Of a stretch of DNA of 64,000 bases, positions 1 through 13,387 are shown one piece after another (position 1 is the stretch's first letter; every line of letters begins with the position of its first letter). The notes below the pieces were generated by a model, which saw only the letters and a list, made by a program, of their open reading frames with translations, searched no databases and had not been told where the DNA came from. The stretch is from Vespula vulgaris. Its lineage: Eukaryota > Arthropoda > Insecta > Hymenoptera > Vespidae. The position numbers were made by a program, and so were the translations under genes. The stretch spans positions 7,627,274 through 7,691,273 of the forward strand of contig NC_066593.1 in NCBI RefSeq assembly GCF_905475345.1, in the 5' to 3' direction.

Positions 1-236
1 TGGAAAATGTTAGCTTTATTTTAAGCTGAAATACACTTTGACGCAGTTAGAATCGATTATCGCAAACCGCAATGCGTGTTACCTACGACACACGATCTAT
101 TTCAACTCGTTATTTATTTGTTTTTAACAGTTTCATCCAGATCAGGTTAGCTTCGTTATCCGTAAAAGTGATTACGTTTATGGTATGAGCCGAATGTACT
201 CATTTCATAATTTTACCGATACAATGATTGTATACA

Positions 237-273
<37 letters not shown>

Positions 274-1073
274 TTTAGAGAGAATTCGTTGTACGTTTTA
301 CTATCATTTTGCAATTAACGATCCTTACAACCGTTACGCAGTATAAAACATTTGGAAATATGGAAGAATTACGAAATTAATCGATTCATTTTATAGAGAG
401 AGGAACATATGTGAGATAGTAGGTAAACAGATCGAACGGAGATAATGTAGATTATGAAAATGGCGATAGGAAAGAAGAAGGAAATTTCAAGATTTTCGAT
501 CTATGAAAACGATAAAAACGTAGTATTTACTTAAGTATAGGGAATATGAGAATTGAACAGACCGATTGGAGAAAAAGGAAGAAAAATAAAACAGGGATTT
601 GGTTGGCCAAAAAAAATTGACTCGACCGTTTTCTAGCTTAGACGATCTTTCTTTGTTATGGTCCTTTGTAAAAGCGAAGAAAGATATCGAGAGTAGAAGA
701 GAAAGTTTTGCTTTCTTTCCATCGTTGGTGAAGCATCGAGAAGAGGAGAGAAAGAGAGAGAAAGAGAGAGAGAGAGAAGAGGCAAAAAGACTCATAGGTC
801 TACTCCCCTTTTGCTATCGCTGCATTTTGCGATCCGATTCGCTAGAATCCTCGTTTCTAGTTTCTTTCACCTTCTTCTCTGTTATATTGTCTTTTAGATC
901 AATGAGAGAAGAATCGCTTAGACGAAACTAATTATGCGAAATGGAGTACGACAAAGCGATAGGTTTCTATCGAATCGAATACTATGTAGAGACACGTTGT
1001 ACCAACGATTCACCCTACGGCATTATTCTATCGGAGACGATGCGTTGCGTTACCTAGTCGCTTCGATTTTCTA

Positions 1074-1076
<3 letters not shown>
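1..1076. other. AT-rich noncoding spacer
   Basis: Unique AT-rich DNA with an (ATT)n run near 237-271 and a purine-rich stretch near 740-785. The open frame on the plus strand from about 599 begins at TTG and reads through the GA-rich stretch as Arg/Glu/Lys repeats, so I treat it as non-genic. No splice-bounded exon, RNA gene or promoter is visible. Confidence 0.6.
237..271. repeat. (ATT)n microsatellite
   Basis: About eleven uninterrupted ATT units, ending where the phase breaks at TATATT. Simple-sequence repeat with no coding meaning. Confidence 0.95.

Positions 1077-1144
<68 letters not shown>
1077..1144. repeat. (CT)34 microsatellite
   Basis: Thirty-four perfect CT units. They create an artificial Ser-Leu frame of about 125 codons on the plus strand (934-1311), which is not a gene. 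A pure polypurine:polypyrimidine mirror tract of this length can in principle adopt triplex (H-DNA) structure and can bind GAGA-type factors; both are inference. Confidence 0.97.
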
Positions 1145-1147
<3 letters not shown>

Positions 1148-3057
1148 CCTCCTTCTCCTTTTTCTATCTCTCCGTTCAGAATCCCTTTGATTTTACCTCT
1201 CATTGTACGCCCGAACGTTCCTACAAAAACGTTCCGATATGTTTCCCTCTCTTTTGTATCGATCTTTTGTCTTTCCCTATTTTTTTTCTACCCTTCGTAA
1301 ATGCAACGTGATTTTTACGTAATGCAGCACAGATGCACATTGTCGATGTTTTACTATTCGTTTTCTTTCTCTTTTCTTCTTTTTTGTTTTTGTTTTCATT
1401 TTTCCTTTTCTTCTTCTTCTTCTTCTTCTTTTTTTCTTGTTGCGTTGTAAACACATAGCTACATACGTACGTATAGACACGCAATCGCGGGTAACACTTT
1501 GTTTAACGATGTCAATTACGTGTTTTCGAACGATATCTGTTCGTGAACAATGATTAATAATTCGTGAAGGTGTAAGACGATGAAAATTTTATTCAACCGA
1601 TCACGTTGAATTCAAAGAAATTCTTAAGGCGACTCACGTAGCGAATGTTATCATTGATGAGTCGCTTATAAAATAGAAAAGTGAAAATAGACAAGAATTG
1701 AAAAATTCTAAGAGGCACGTTCCCTTTAGAAATTCAAAGTCCGAAGATATTCTTTTTCCGTTGATTTCGCAAAATAAATGTTCGTTTCTTGGAAGAGCGA
1801 GAGATAAATTCCATTGTCGCGAGCGCGCAAACATCGCGTGTATGTACGCGAAAACTCCCACACGTTCGTCACACGTCACTTAATGCCAGTCTTCTTTTCT
1901 GCTTCATGATAATGCTTTATTTCTCTCTCTCTCTCTCTCTTTTTTATCTTTTCTTTTTTTATTTATTTCTTTCTTTCGTTTTCATTTTTTCTCTCTTTTT
2001 TTTTTTTTTAGATTTTACTTTTAAAAAACGTTAGTAAGACTCAGTAGAATTTAAATGCTAATTATCGACGATCATCGGATAACGAGATATCGAAAAATAT
2101 TAAGTTGAATGTAACAATGCCTTTTTGAAGTTCCTTTTGGAATTAAAAAATCATTTCTTTTCTTTCAGGCTTTTCGTTTCTTTTTTATTTTCTTTGAAAC
2201 GTTACTGGATCTTTATAGAGGAATATGTTGGAATTTTATACAAGATTATATCTCTCATTAATTAACGATCGCGAGTTTAAACAATGTTTACGTTTTGGAT
2301 CGTTCGATTCATCCAGAATAAAGTCAGTTGCTTTTGTTCGTCAAATATACTCCTACATACTCGTCCATGTCATTGTTATATATATGTATTCGATAAGCTC
2401 GGGCTGTAGTATTTTTTTTTGGTATTTAATTCGAATTCGTAACGAAAACCACATTCTCCACATTCGCTTTTGAATTTGTTCTGTTTTGTTTCTTTTTTTC
2501 CGTTTCGTTTTTCCTCCTGCATTGATATACCCAAGAGTTTCCAAGCCTTCTGTTAAATCCACTTTCGGGAAAGATTTGCATTAAAATATGCAAACCTTTT
2601 TGAAATTATTTCTATTGATTTCGATTTATCACATCGACTATTCGTCATATTTTTATCATTTCGTTTTTTTTTTATTCACCTTTCCCTTGTTTTCTATGAA
2701 GAAGAAAAGGAAAAGTAAAGAAAAGACATGGAAAAAAAGATACCACGAAGAATACGAGAATACGTGATATATCCTTTCTGATAAAAGTCGAAGAAGACGA
2801 GCTGATCCGAGATCGAAGATAAATCGGTATTCGATTACTTCGATCTGCATGTCGCCGAGTAAGCGGATTGAAAAAGTCGACTTTCGGTATTTCCAATAAC
2901 TCGCGCGTTGATATAGGTTTGGAGGTTTTATTTTCTAATCCGGAAGCGATGGTACTTACGTACACCGGCAGTCAATAATAGCGTACCACTCGATTTCACT
3001 CCTCGATAGGAGAAGCTTTTCTTTCTATCAATTTTATCCTATCATATAAGGAACAAA

Positions 3058-3060
<3 letters not shown>

Positions 3061-3088
<28 letters not shown>
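3061..3088. repeat. (AT)14 microsatellite
   Basis: Fourteen perfect AT units following a short poly(A) run. Confidence 0.95.
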
Positions 3089-3091
<3 letters not shown>

Positions 3092-6000
3092 TTCGTATCA
3101 GAAATGTTTATAGCTATTTGAAATGTGAGGATCAATCGAGTAGGTAATATTTCTCCCTTCGAAACTGGTGACAAGCCAACGAGTTCTCAATTCACGTAAA
3201 TATTGCTTTTTTATTACGTGTGATCGTTACCAGGATAACGAATTGAGATCCATATTTTTCCGAGCAATCGAAAGAATTGCTTACTCGTTCGTTCGTGTGT
3301 CTATGGAGATATGTATATAGATATATAAAAATTTACGACAACGATCATATTTCTTTTTATACGATTAAAGTAATATGAGGTAGATAAGCGAACCCTTCTC
3401 TAATGATGTGAAATTGAATGTGAATCTAATGATGTATATTGATATTATTAATTATAGAAAATATTTATGTTAATCTTATTGCGTCTCATCGAGTATATGA
3501 AACGTAATTTATTTGAAATATTTAAAGGTTTCATGTTCAGTTCCTCGATGGAATTTTTGAAAGAATTGTGTGTGTACATAGATTAAAGAATGAATAGTTC
3601 ATTTGTTGTATTTCATTTTTCATCGATAGTAGAATAGTACTGTTATGGGAGTTTCGATTTATGAGAAAACTCTCCACGCGTTACTTTATCCAAGAAATTC
3701 TGGTATCACTGGTATCGTAAGAAAACTCACATTCTTACGGATATTGCGTATTGCGACTGGGTTCGACCGCATAAATACGAGAGTCGAATCAAATCCCGCT
3801 GTATTTTCTCTCTTTTGGTAAATATTGAGACAGACCTATTCGTTTCGTTCGTGAAATTTTTGAACGAATGGGAACGATCGCTTGGACGACTGTTCAACGA
3901 ATAAAAAAAAAAGGAAATAGAAAAAAAAAGAAAACAAAGGGAAAAGAAAAAGAGAATGTAAACGATTGAAAAGTCGATGACATAGATTTGGTCTCTTTTT
4001 TAAATTTATCTTTCTTGCTCTTTCTCTTTCTCTCTCTCTCTCTATCTCTCTATTTCTCTTTCTCGTTAATTCATACAGATACTTTCTCACTAAATAAATA
4101 TATATCCCTTTGAAAGGGTTCGATTCTGGAAAGAAAAACTTTTACGAGTCTTATTCACACGTGTTCGTGTTCATACATACGTGTATATTCCCAGTCGATC
4201 GATATTCGAGATTATTCGTTCGTTCTCGGAAAAAAAAATTGGAAAACATTTTTTCCCTTCTAACGTAACCATAACGCGTAAAAATTTTCTCGTGAACTCA
4301 TTATTAACGTACATACGTCAGGTAAATTCTGACGTGTGCTTTTAATTCGTCCTAATTAAATATTTATCTGTAAAATTTCACACACACACATATATTTCTT
4401 TTTATTATTATTATATACATATACGCACAATTTATTACATTTCTATCGCTTTTCTATTAAAAAAAAAAAAAAAAAAAACCTGTTAGAAAACTACAGGTAA
4501 ATGTTATATCATCAATGAGGACAAAACCTTACGGAAATAAATCGGTACTTACTCGATATAGAATTCAACCAACGTTTGTAGTAATTCCAACGATTCTTTT
4601 CATTGCGAAATCGATTAATCAAGAATCAAAGGAACGCAATCGACGAGAGTCGGTTGATTTTTAAGAGCGGAAGAATGAACCTGAGAGTACATTGGTTGAT
4701 AGCCGAGCGAGAAATTTCTTGAAATCGAAATTACATTGTTAAGCCGGCCGAGAGACTTTGAAGCGTAACTATGGGTCGTTGCATCGTTGACCCTTATCCG
4801 CTACTCTGCACTTGTGCACGATCTCACGAAACGGACCGAGCTTCCTCCGACACCAGTCGAAGAGCCGTAATTTAACCTCACTGATTTTTCTCTTGTTTCT
4901 CTCTCTCTCTCTATATATCTCTCTATCTTTTTTCTCTTCCTCTCTATTCCACACAATCTCTTTTTTTACGAATACCCTCTTTATAACACTCATTCCTCGC
5001 TCGTTATCACAAAGACGTTAACTTTTTATCGAAAATGAACCGTTCGAATCGATCGAATTCAGTTAGATTTAGATTTTATCTTCGTTAAAGTTCTTCGTGA
5101 ATAAGCAATCTTATAATTTTTGTCTTCTCTCTCTCTCTTCTTTCTTCTTTTTCTCTTTTCTTTTCTTTTTTCGTTTCTTTATATATATATAAAACAGCGA
5201 ATGCTCTTTGTCGAGATACGATGGACAATTATATTCTCTTTGTTTTATGTTATCGTAGAATGTTGGTTTTATTTCATTCGTAAACGTGCAGTCTTCTGTG
5301 CGAATAAATTAAAGTCGAGAAAATTGATAAAATTCGTTCGAACTTGATCGTAATTCTTTGTTCGAGATTAGTCGATATTCCTGATATCAGCTGACATAAT
5401 AATTACTTTTGTTTTAAACGAGATTATCTTGAAAACAGTCAAAATTTGAAGTCTTACATTCGCTACGTCATTACGATAAAACATTTTTCAAGAGACATTA
5501 TTTTTTATGTATGTAAGTACGTTTGTTATATGCTTACATACTCGAAAATAGCATGTTAATCAACTGTTATTGTTTTCTATAAAACTTAATTAAACTTCAT
5601 TATTTTCTTTCAGAAATGTAAGATAATGTAAATTTGCTTGATAAACGATAAAGATATTTTCTTTATTACGAATATGGTATATGTGAAATATTATTATACG
5701 TATGTTTATAATTAATGAATTTGTTTTCTTTTCTTTTTCTTTTTTTTTTCGTTCTTTTCATTAAAAGTGTTTCATGCAAATTATTATCACAAAAAGCATC
5801 CTTTGACAAACATAAAATTTGTCTTGTTTAAAATTTTCAATCGATCAATTTACATTTATTTTAACTCGATAATTAATAAAATCGAAGGGATATTATGATT
5901 TGTACTTTGATGGACACGTAGGACAGAAAGTCGATGGAATATTTAGAATTATATTTAGAAGAAAAAGAATTTGTGTAAACGATTTTCAAGTTGGTCGACA

Positions 6001-6339
6001 ACGATAAAGTGTGACACGAGATATAAGTATTTTAAAAATTTATCATGAGAAAGAGAGAAGAAGGAAAGAGAAAAAAGATAAGATCGAGGAATCCTTTTCT
6101 TTCCAACATTATACAATTCGAAGAAGGGTGCTTTCGAAACTTTTCTCTTCTTCAGCAAAGAAAACCCTTTTCCAAGGAGAGTTACATACACATAGAAAGA
6201 TAAAAAACGATGGCTAAGGGACGTATGACAGGGAGACAGAAAGAGAGAAAGAGAAAGAAAAAAAGAAAGAGAAAGAGAAAAGGAGAGTGAAACACGTAGC
6301 TTCGTTTAATCCGTTCTGTCGTGGCGAGAAAATGACGAA

Positions 6340-6362
6340 GACGACGACGACGACGACGACGA
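6340..6362. repeat. (GAC)n trinucleotide repeat
   Basis: About seven and a half GAC units; on the minus strand they read as a short poly-Val (GTC) run inside a low-complexity frame. No sign that it lies in a real exon. Confidence 0.9.
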
Positions 6363-6518
6363 TAGGGAGGACTAAGAAGGAGTAGAAAAAGAAACAGGCA
6401 AAAATAGAAGAATAACGTGTGACATGGAACAAAGAGAAAAAGATGGAGAGTGACAGAGGGTGTTCTTTTTCAATGGAAACTCGACGAAGCGAAATCATTT
6501 TGAAGACAAAAGATAAAG

Positions 6519-6524
<6 letters not shown>

Positions 6525-6566
<42 letters not shown>
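6525..6566. repeat. (GA)21 microsatellite
   Basis: Perfect GA repeat. A (CT)21 tract lies about 390 bp downstream (6959-7000), so the two are complementary and could pair as a foldback if transcribed. Confidence 0.96.
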
Positions 6567-6570
<4 letters not shown>

Positions 6571-6744
6571 AAAAGACAAAATAAATAAGTATAACGATAA
6601 GGAAAATTTTTAGGGAAAAATTCATGTACTTATATATAATATAGATATATTCGATGTATATACGTTGAACTAGTCGAGAACGGACGATTTTGAAATCAGA
6701 TTTGTGTCTCTTACTTTCCTTACTCTCTCTCTCTCTTTCTCTCT

Positions 6745-6940
6745 ACCTACCATCCCACCCTTGGCTACCCACGCAGCTAGCAACCTTCGCCGCCCCGCAG
6801 CGATTTTCTAGGTCGACCCGCATTTTTCGCCTTGTCCCAAATATCGAGGTTGCTCGTTTCGTCTCCAACTCGTCGATCGATTTCCTACCCTTCTCAGCCA
6901 TTTATACTAGCACGTTCGTTATACAGGCTGAACTCTGTCT
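6745..6940. other. CpG- and GC-rich island, possible regulatory element
   Basis: A non-repetitive stretch clearly richer in G, C and CpG than its surroundings, with phrases such as CGCCGCCCCGCAGCG near 6790. Frames across it on the plus strand are open but merge into the adjacent CT microsatellite, and none resembles a known family. Such islands in an AT-rich insect genome often mark promoters, exons or conserved noncoding elements; here that is inference only. Confidence 0.3.
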
Positions 6941-6949
6941 CTCTTTCTC

Positions 6950-6958
<9 letters not shown>

Positions 6959-7000
<42 letters not shown>
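6959..7000. repeat. (CT)21 microsatellite followed by degenerate CTAT/CTTT tract
   Basis: Perfect CT repeat that decays into interrupted pyrimidine sequence up to about 7060. It produces false Ser-Leu frames on the plus strand. Confidence 0.96.
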
Positions 7001-7008
<8 letters not shown>

Positions 7009-7065
7009 CTTTCTATATCTCTATCTTTTTCTCTCTCTTTCTCTCCCTCTCTTTTCTATCTTCTT

Positions 7066-7140
7066 GCACTCGTAGCCCAGCCAGGATGATTAAAACCGGC
7101 GCGCCTTTGCGGGCTGCTTTTCGGGGGATGTAATTATCGT
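7066..7140. other. GC-rich island with GGCGCGCC core
   Basis: Complex unique sequence containing the 8-bp palindrome GGCGCGCC and a GATTAAAA homeodomain-like core in a GC-rich context, directly after the pyrimidine tract. With the island at 6745-6940 it brackets the CT repeat. It may be one regulatory module interrupted by microsatellite expansion; this is inference. Confidence 0.3.
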
Positions 7141-9549
7141 TAATACTTCCCGTCGTCTTTTTTTTTTTTTACTCTTTCTCATATCGTTCATCAAGATAAT
7201 AATTTATCGACTAACGATGATTTCGCTTTATTAAGCCATGTCCTCCTGTGGTATAAGGATTATTTTCTCTTCTTATTCTTTACTCGGTCTCTCTTTTTTT
7301 CCTTCTTCGTTTATATATATACTTTTATATATATACTATATATAATTTTGTACTTTTATCTTTGATTGAAATATATTCTATTCTTCTATTGTCCTTGAAT
7401 GTTACAGTCAAATTGATCGCATATCAATTCTCATCGAGCCCATCATCTGTGTAATATAAAATATCATTTTGTTCTTTGTTCTTTTTGATTAAATGGAAAA
7501 TTGTTTATAGGAATGTTTATGGTAGATCGTAAACGTAAGCATTTAAAAGCGGACGCTCGTAGATACATATATCGCCGTTGTGCATTTGAGTCGTTTATGT
7601 TTCGTTACTGAAATAAATAATAAAAGTCGATGATTTGTATTTTTATCAGAGCATCATAATTTTATAAATTGAAAAAAGAATGAAAAAGAAGAAAATGTGC
7701 GTTACGGTTTTTATTTCGTATTTGATATTGATCCAATGATATTCGAACAAGTGAAGATTTATATATTTTGGGACGAAAAGACTTCTTGCGTTTGTGAATT
7801 GAATCAAATGTTCGATTCAGGATCAAGGTAAACTGGATATGGTATGAGGTAACGACAGCTCGAATTGCATCTACTTATCCAAGTTACCTGTTGGAAAGGA
7901 AGCATCTCGCGTTACACAGTTTCCTTTTACGTTTTCATATCGTTCCGAGGGATGCTGAAAGCAAATATTATCCGTTCGGCGAAACGTTAGTAGCTTATAG
8001 TTATTATACATAGTTATTAACTTAAGGTGTTTCTTCGAAATATTCTTCGATATTTATACAAACGAAAAATGATAGACATCGTTTGAAATACGATACGATA
8101 TTTACGACATTTTACATTTCATTAGATTTTATGTATTATTTATACCGATTATGATTGATTCTTGTACGAGATCGATCATTAAAATTATCATGTTCTTATT
8201 TCATTTATTTTTAGAAATGAACTGTACAGAAAAAAATCTATATATATGTACATATTTTTTTATTCTTAATGCGTTTACTCGAAAAGCGCGACAGAAAGTC
8301 GTTTCGGTCAGAAATGAATTTTCACGGTGGGATAATTTTTCTTTTTCTTTTTTTTTTCTTTTTTCTCTCTTCCGACGTTTAATTTGTTTATTTAAACGAG
8401 GTAAATACGAGTATCTACTACGTACAACGTCATATAAATTAAACGTGCGTTCCGTTAGTTCATCCACTCTTGGATAAGCAAAAAGATGATCCAACGGGAC
8501 ACAGCATCCCTCTAGGTCCACAGGGACTAACCGAGCACGTGAGAGAAACACTTCTTATTAAATGAGTCGGCAAAGCAGTCTCAACGCAAAATGCAAATCG
8601 GACTCGCATAATCGGAATCACAGCTTAAAGTACTTTTGCATAATATTATCTTAACGCTTACAACGTGCTACGGATAACCACGAATACGATTCTCCCTCTC
8701 TTCTCGTCCCTTTTTCTTATTCCAGCAACTATCTAGGGATCTCAAAACGTTGGGAGAGAAAGAGAGAGAAAGATACAGAGAAAATGAGAAGGACTACTTT
8801 AGACCCTTTACACGTTTATGAGTCGTCTCTCGTATATAAACACACCGTAAGCTTTTATTTTAGAACCGTTGTTTCTCCTTTTCCATGTACCTTTTACATG
8901 ATGCCATTACCTTGTTCGCTTACGCACGTAGTAAAAGAGAAAAGTTCATTAATGAGAGCGTTTCTGTATTATACAGATACTCTCAGTCGCATCTACTGTT
9001 CTCCTTTTTTTCTTTATCTTTCTTTCTTTCTATCTTTCTTTCTGTCTTCCCTTCTTTTTCTTTTTTTTTTTTTTCTTTTCTATTTCAAGAGATAACTCAA
9101 CGATATCTGGACGTTTATGCGAAAATATGTATGTTGAAAATAAAAATAAGAAGAGAGAAAAGAAAAAAAAAAGAAAAAACACAGTAGCTCTGCACAAATT
9201 TCATCTACTTTGGGAAATTACGAATGCAAGCTCGATCAAAAGTTCGGTTAAATTAATGAGAAGTAGTGGCCTTAAGTATCTTCAAGTGGTTACTTAAGTA
9301 AACTGTGGAGGAAGGAAAGTTAATTAAGTCCTTTTACCATGTCCCTCTTTCGTTAGGATTAAATACAAATCTATCGCAAATTTATTCTTCTTCTTTCTTT
9401 TTTCTCCTTTTGATTCTTCTTTTTTTCTCTTTGTTTCTTTTTATTTCCACAGATTTTTGGCTCTATGCCATTCGAGTTACGTTAAATTAGTCGAATCTAA
9501 TTAGGTATATTCGTAAATGGTACGTAGAAATAAACATACGAATATATAA

Positions 9550-9595
<46 letters not shown>

Positions 9596-9749
9596 AATAT
9601 ATACAGGTATTTTGGAATATAGGTTCCTACGTGAACAAGAGGGTTAACACAACACGACGAAGTACGTCCGATTGATTGCATCTGTTCGATTGATCGGCAT
9701 TGCACATTCGTATTACAATCGCGCATTCGATTGGTTACCAATCCAATCT
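7141..9749. other. Noncoding spacer
   Basis: AT-rich sequence with pyrimidine runs (7260-7310, 8338-8372, 9005-9080) and (AT)n at 9556-9588. The stretch 8450-8560 is less repetitive and has a short inverted pair (TCCCT/AGGGA near 8508-8525), but no coding signature. No gene or RNA seen. Confidence 0.55.
9556..9588. repeat. (AT)n microsatellite
   Basis: About sixteen TA units within a wider AT-only stretch (9538-9600). Confidence 0.95.
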
Positions 9750-9905
9750 AATTTACACGCGATGGATGGGCGCAAAGGCAACTGATCACTAATAATCCCC
9801 GCTCGAGTGGCGAACGTGTATAGAGACGACAACGATAGGCGCATATTCGCGTAGTATACGGGGCCCTGGCCGTTTGCACTTCATCGATATCGATAAAGTA
9901 AGATA
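9750..9905. promoter_or_regulatory. CpG-rich island with TAATCCC and TATCGATA motifs
   Basis: Compared with its flanks this segment is GC- and CpG-rich and non-repetitive. It contains TAATCCC near 9794, the consensus core for Bicoid/Otx/Pitx-class homeodomains. It also has a perfect TATCGATA (9888-9895), the DREF recognition element found in many insect promoters. TATCGATA also occurs elsewhere in the window (for example near 23286, 47583 and 58238), so it is not specific by itself. No long frame or splice pair is visible. Confidence 0.3.
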
Positions 9906-10097
9906 CGTAACACTTTATGGAACCGATAGCAGTTCAATGAAAGCGACCACTCGATATTTATACGGCCTTTCGAATTCTATGACATATATTTTACCTTTTT
10001 TCTTTTTTCCTGTTTTTTTTTCTTTTTCCTTAATTTTCTTCCTGATCGACGCGTTTATTTTAATAATAATACTCTGATCTTATCAATCTTTATTGTA
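9906..10097. other. Short spacer
   Basis: Unique AT-rich sequence with T-rich runs leading into the tandem duplication. The open frame 9874-10077 has no family resemblance. Confidence 0.6.
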
Positions 10098-10296
10098 AGT
10101 AGATTATTGTAATGTAAGTTATAATTATTGTGAATTATGAATTATATTCAATTGAATTTTCTTTTTCTTTTTTTTCTTTTTTTTTACTTTAATGAGTACG
10201 ATGAATAATGTTCGCACGTTGTTGATAATGTTTGAAATGAAAATACTTTAATATCTTTTAAATCTCGTTAAAACAATATTGAATTAACAATCTTTA
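10098..10296. repeat. Tandem duplication, unit 1
   Basis: First copy of a locally duplicated unit. It begins AGTAGATTATTRTAATGTAA, contains the palindrome TTCAATTGAA and a CACGTTGTTGATAATGTTTG block, and ends ATTAACAATCTTTA. The second copy starts at 10311, giving a period of 213 bp. Copies differ mostly in the length of a T/C-rich run and in scattered substitutions, so the duplication is old. The unit has no coding frame and no terminal inverted repeat, which favours simple tandem duplication over a transposon. Confidence 0.9.
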
Positions 10297-10310
10297 GAAT
10301 TAACAATTTA

Positions 10311-10496
10311 AGTAGATTATTATAATGTAAGTTATAATAATTGTGAATTATGAATTATATTCAATTGAATTTTCTTTTCTTTTTTAGTTTAATAGGATGA
10401 TGAATAATGTTTGCACGTTGTTGATAATGTTTGAAATGATAATACTTTAGTTTCTTTTAACTTTTGTTGAAAACAACATTGCATTAACAATCTTTA
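10311..10496. repeat. Tandem duplication, unit 2
   Basis: Second copy of the unit at 10098-10296, about 13 bp shorter, chiefly through a shorter T-rich run near 10371-10386. The TTCAATTGAA palindrome, the CACGTTGTTGATAATGTTTG block and the terminal ATTAACAATCTTTA are all retained. Confidence 0.9.
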
Positions 10497-11271
<775 letters not shown>

Positions 11272-13126
11272 GATGGAGTCTCGAAGAAGTAGGAGGCGGA
11301 AAGAGAGAAAGGTAAATGAAGCCAGCAGATAAAGATCCCGTCTTGACGTCAGTAGTACAGTCTCGAGTACTTACGAATGCGTTCGACGGTATCCGTATTT
11401 TTTTGATTATTTGGTACAACTCTTTTTCTTGGAAATACGAAGTAGAAGAGGAAAAAGTAGAAGAAGAAAGAAAGAAAGAAAGAACAGAAGTGTAAAAAAG
11501 ACATACTCTTAAATACGAGAACGAGATACGATTCAGCTGTGTAGGTCTTTGCAACGGTTTTTCGGAGAATCGAAGAGAAGCGTTAAAGTTACCCCCTGCT
11601 TGCTTCCTCCCTGCTTGGCAGAGCATATCTATCCGTTTAAAAATATCTACCCTTTTATCGTAACCGTACGGAATGTTCAGAACAAAGAAAGAAAGAAAGA
11701 AAGAAAAAAAGAAAAAAGAAAGAAAGGAAGAGAAAATTTTATCTCTTACATGTGAAATAGATACGAGACAGTGGTTTCACGATGTATAGTGAACGATCGT
11801 GCATAGAGAATATCCGTTAAGTACGGACAAAAATGATCGGTGCTTTAAACCGTCAGCAGTTTTCAAATCTAGTGAAATTTTTGTCGTTCCATCGCGAGCC
11901 TGCTTGTAGTTTTATCGTAAATTTCGAATATACCTTCTAAAGAATTTCTTCTCTTTCTTTCTTTCTTTTTTTTTTCTTTTTTCTTTCTTTTCCTCCCTTT
12001 CACCCTTCTTCTTTAGAAACTACCTTTGTACAAATATAATAACAAAATATAGAAACAAGTTATTGCTATGCCGTAGGTCTCGAAGAAAAGTTGTATTGTA
12101 CCGACAAACCGAACTACATTTCTTCTTCACGGTAAATTCTCTTAAGAGAAACCCTAGAGGAGATTGCTCTCCAGTGAATACAGAATCAAGAATTACAAAT
12201 GTACAATAAGTTACAGTCCACAGAGTATAAGCGCGATGTTGTTTTCATTTTCTTCGCAATTGATTTGCGAAAGAAGGAAAAGTTCATTCGACTAATAAAC
12301 CATGAAAGATATTCGTTTGTATTATATGATTGTATTATATTTTTATTTTGCATTTTATTATTTTGAGCCGAATGAATCTCCCACGATTTCAACTTTTTAC
12401 AGGCACGATAGATCGAGATTAATTAATGACGTTCAAAATGTCCTAGTTGAAGTCGCGAAGTATTAAAAGAAAAAAGAGAAAGAAAAAGAAAAGAACAAGA
12501 ACAAAAAAATAGAAAGAAAGAAAAAAATAAAGGAAGAAGAATTAGATGTTTCGGGATATTCAAATTTTTGATTCGACGACGAAACCATTTTTATCTTTTT
12601 GCTTTTTTTTTTTTTTTACTCGATCGTAATTACATCGTCGCACTTTGGATGTCAGAGAAAGAGAGAAAGAGAGGAGTTCTTTCCTCTCTGTCCTTTTTTT
12701 TTTTACACGCTTTCATAAAAACGTACCTGACCGCGCACAAAGAGAAAGTGCACGGACTACTTGTGCTATTCTTGTGAAATCCACGAGTGCTTCATCGTGC
12801 GCGTGGCTTGTTTACTGTATTATAACGGAATGCTCGTTGGCGTCGCGGCGCTTTTACGAGAAGAGGAGAGAGAAATGGGTAGAGAGAAAGAGAGAGAGAG
12901 AGAGAATGGTAGAAAGAAACTTTAGGAAAGAAGAAGGGATTTTTTGGTGAAGGAAGTCAAGCGATATGAAAAAGAAAATTATTCGTTTCGGTGCAATTTA
13001 GAGTATCATCAAAGAATAATTCGGAGAAGCGTCATTAACGAGCACTGAGAACGACTTTCAATATTTCCTTTCTATGTGAACGTTATCAATCTTCTTTTTC
13101 CTTCTTTCCTTCTTTATCTCTCTTTA

Positions 13127-13136
<10 letters not shown>

Positions 13137-13201
<65 letters not shown>
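13137..13201. repeat. (CT)n followed by (CTAT)n
   Basis: About nineteen CT units grading into an imperfect CTAT/CCAT tetranucleotide repeat, a compound microsatellite. Confidence 0.95.
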
Positions 13202-13356
13202 TTCTTTCTTTCTCTCATTCTCTTATCCTCTTCAGTTTTTCTCTCGTCCCGTATTTTCCAGTGGAAAAGATCTTGCATGGATTGGAATCCTCGATTCCTT
13301 GATGCGGTTTATCACTGAAACCTGGTGTGATTCAACATATATGTATGTAGTAGAAC

Positions 13357-13358
<2 letters not shown>

Positions 13359-13387
<29 letters not shown>
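13359..13387. repeat. (ATGT)n tetranucleotide repeat
   Basis: About seven ATGT units; it creates a spurious Met-Tyr-Val-Cys frame. Confidence 0.95.

Larger units (their letters stand above)
1145..6500. other. AT-rich noncoding spacer with simple repeats
   Basis: Mostly unique AT-rich DNA broken by pyrimidine tracts (1380-1440, 1921-2010, 4020-4065, 4897-4945, 5127-5180), an (AT)14 run at 3061-3088 and a poly(A) run near 4460-4478. Short open frames exist on both strands but are either low complexity (Lys/Arg or Ser/Phe/Leu runs) or under 100 codons without family resemblance. A weak inverted pair (TCTCAATTC near 3184 and GAATTGAGA near 3240) is at chance level. No gene seen. Confidence 0.6.
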
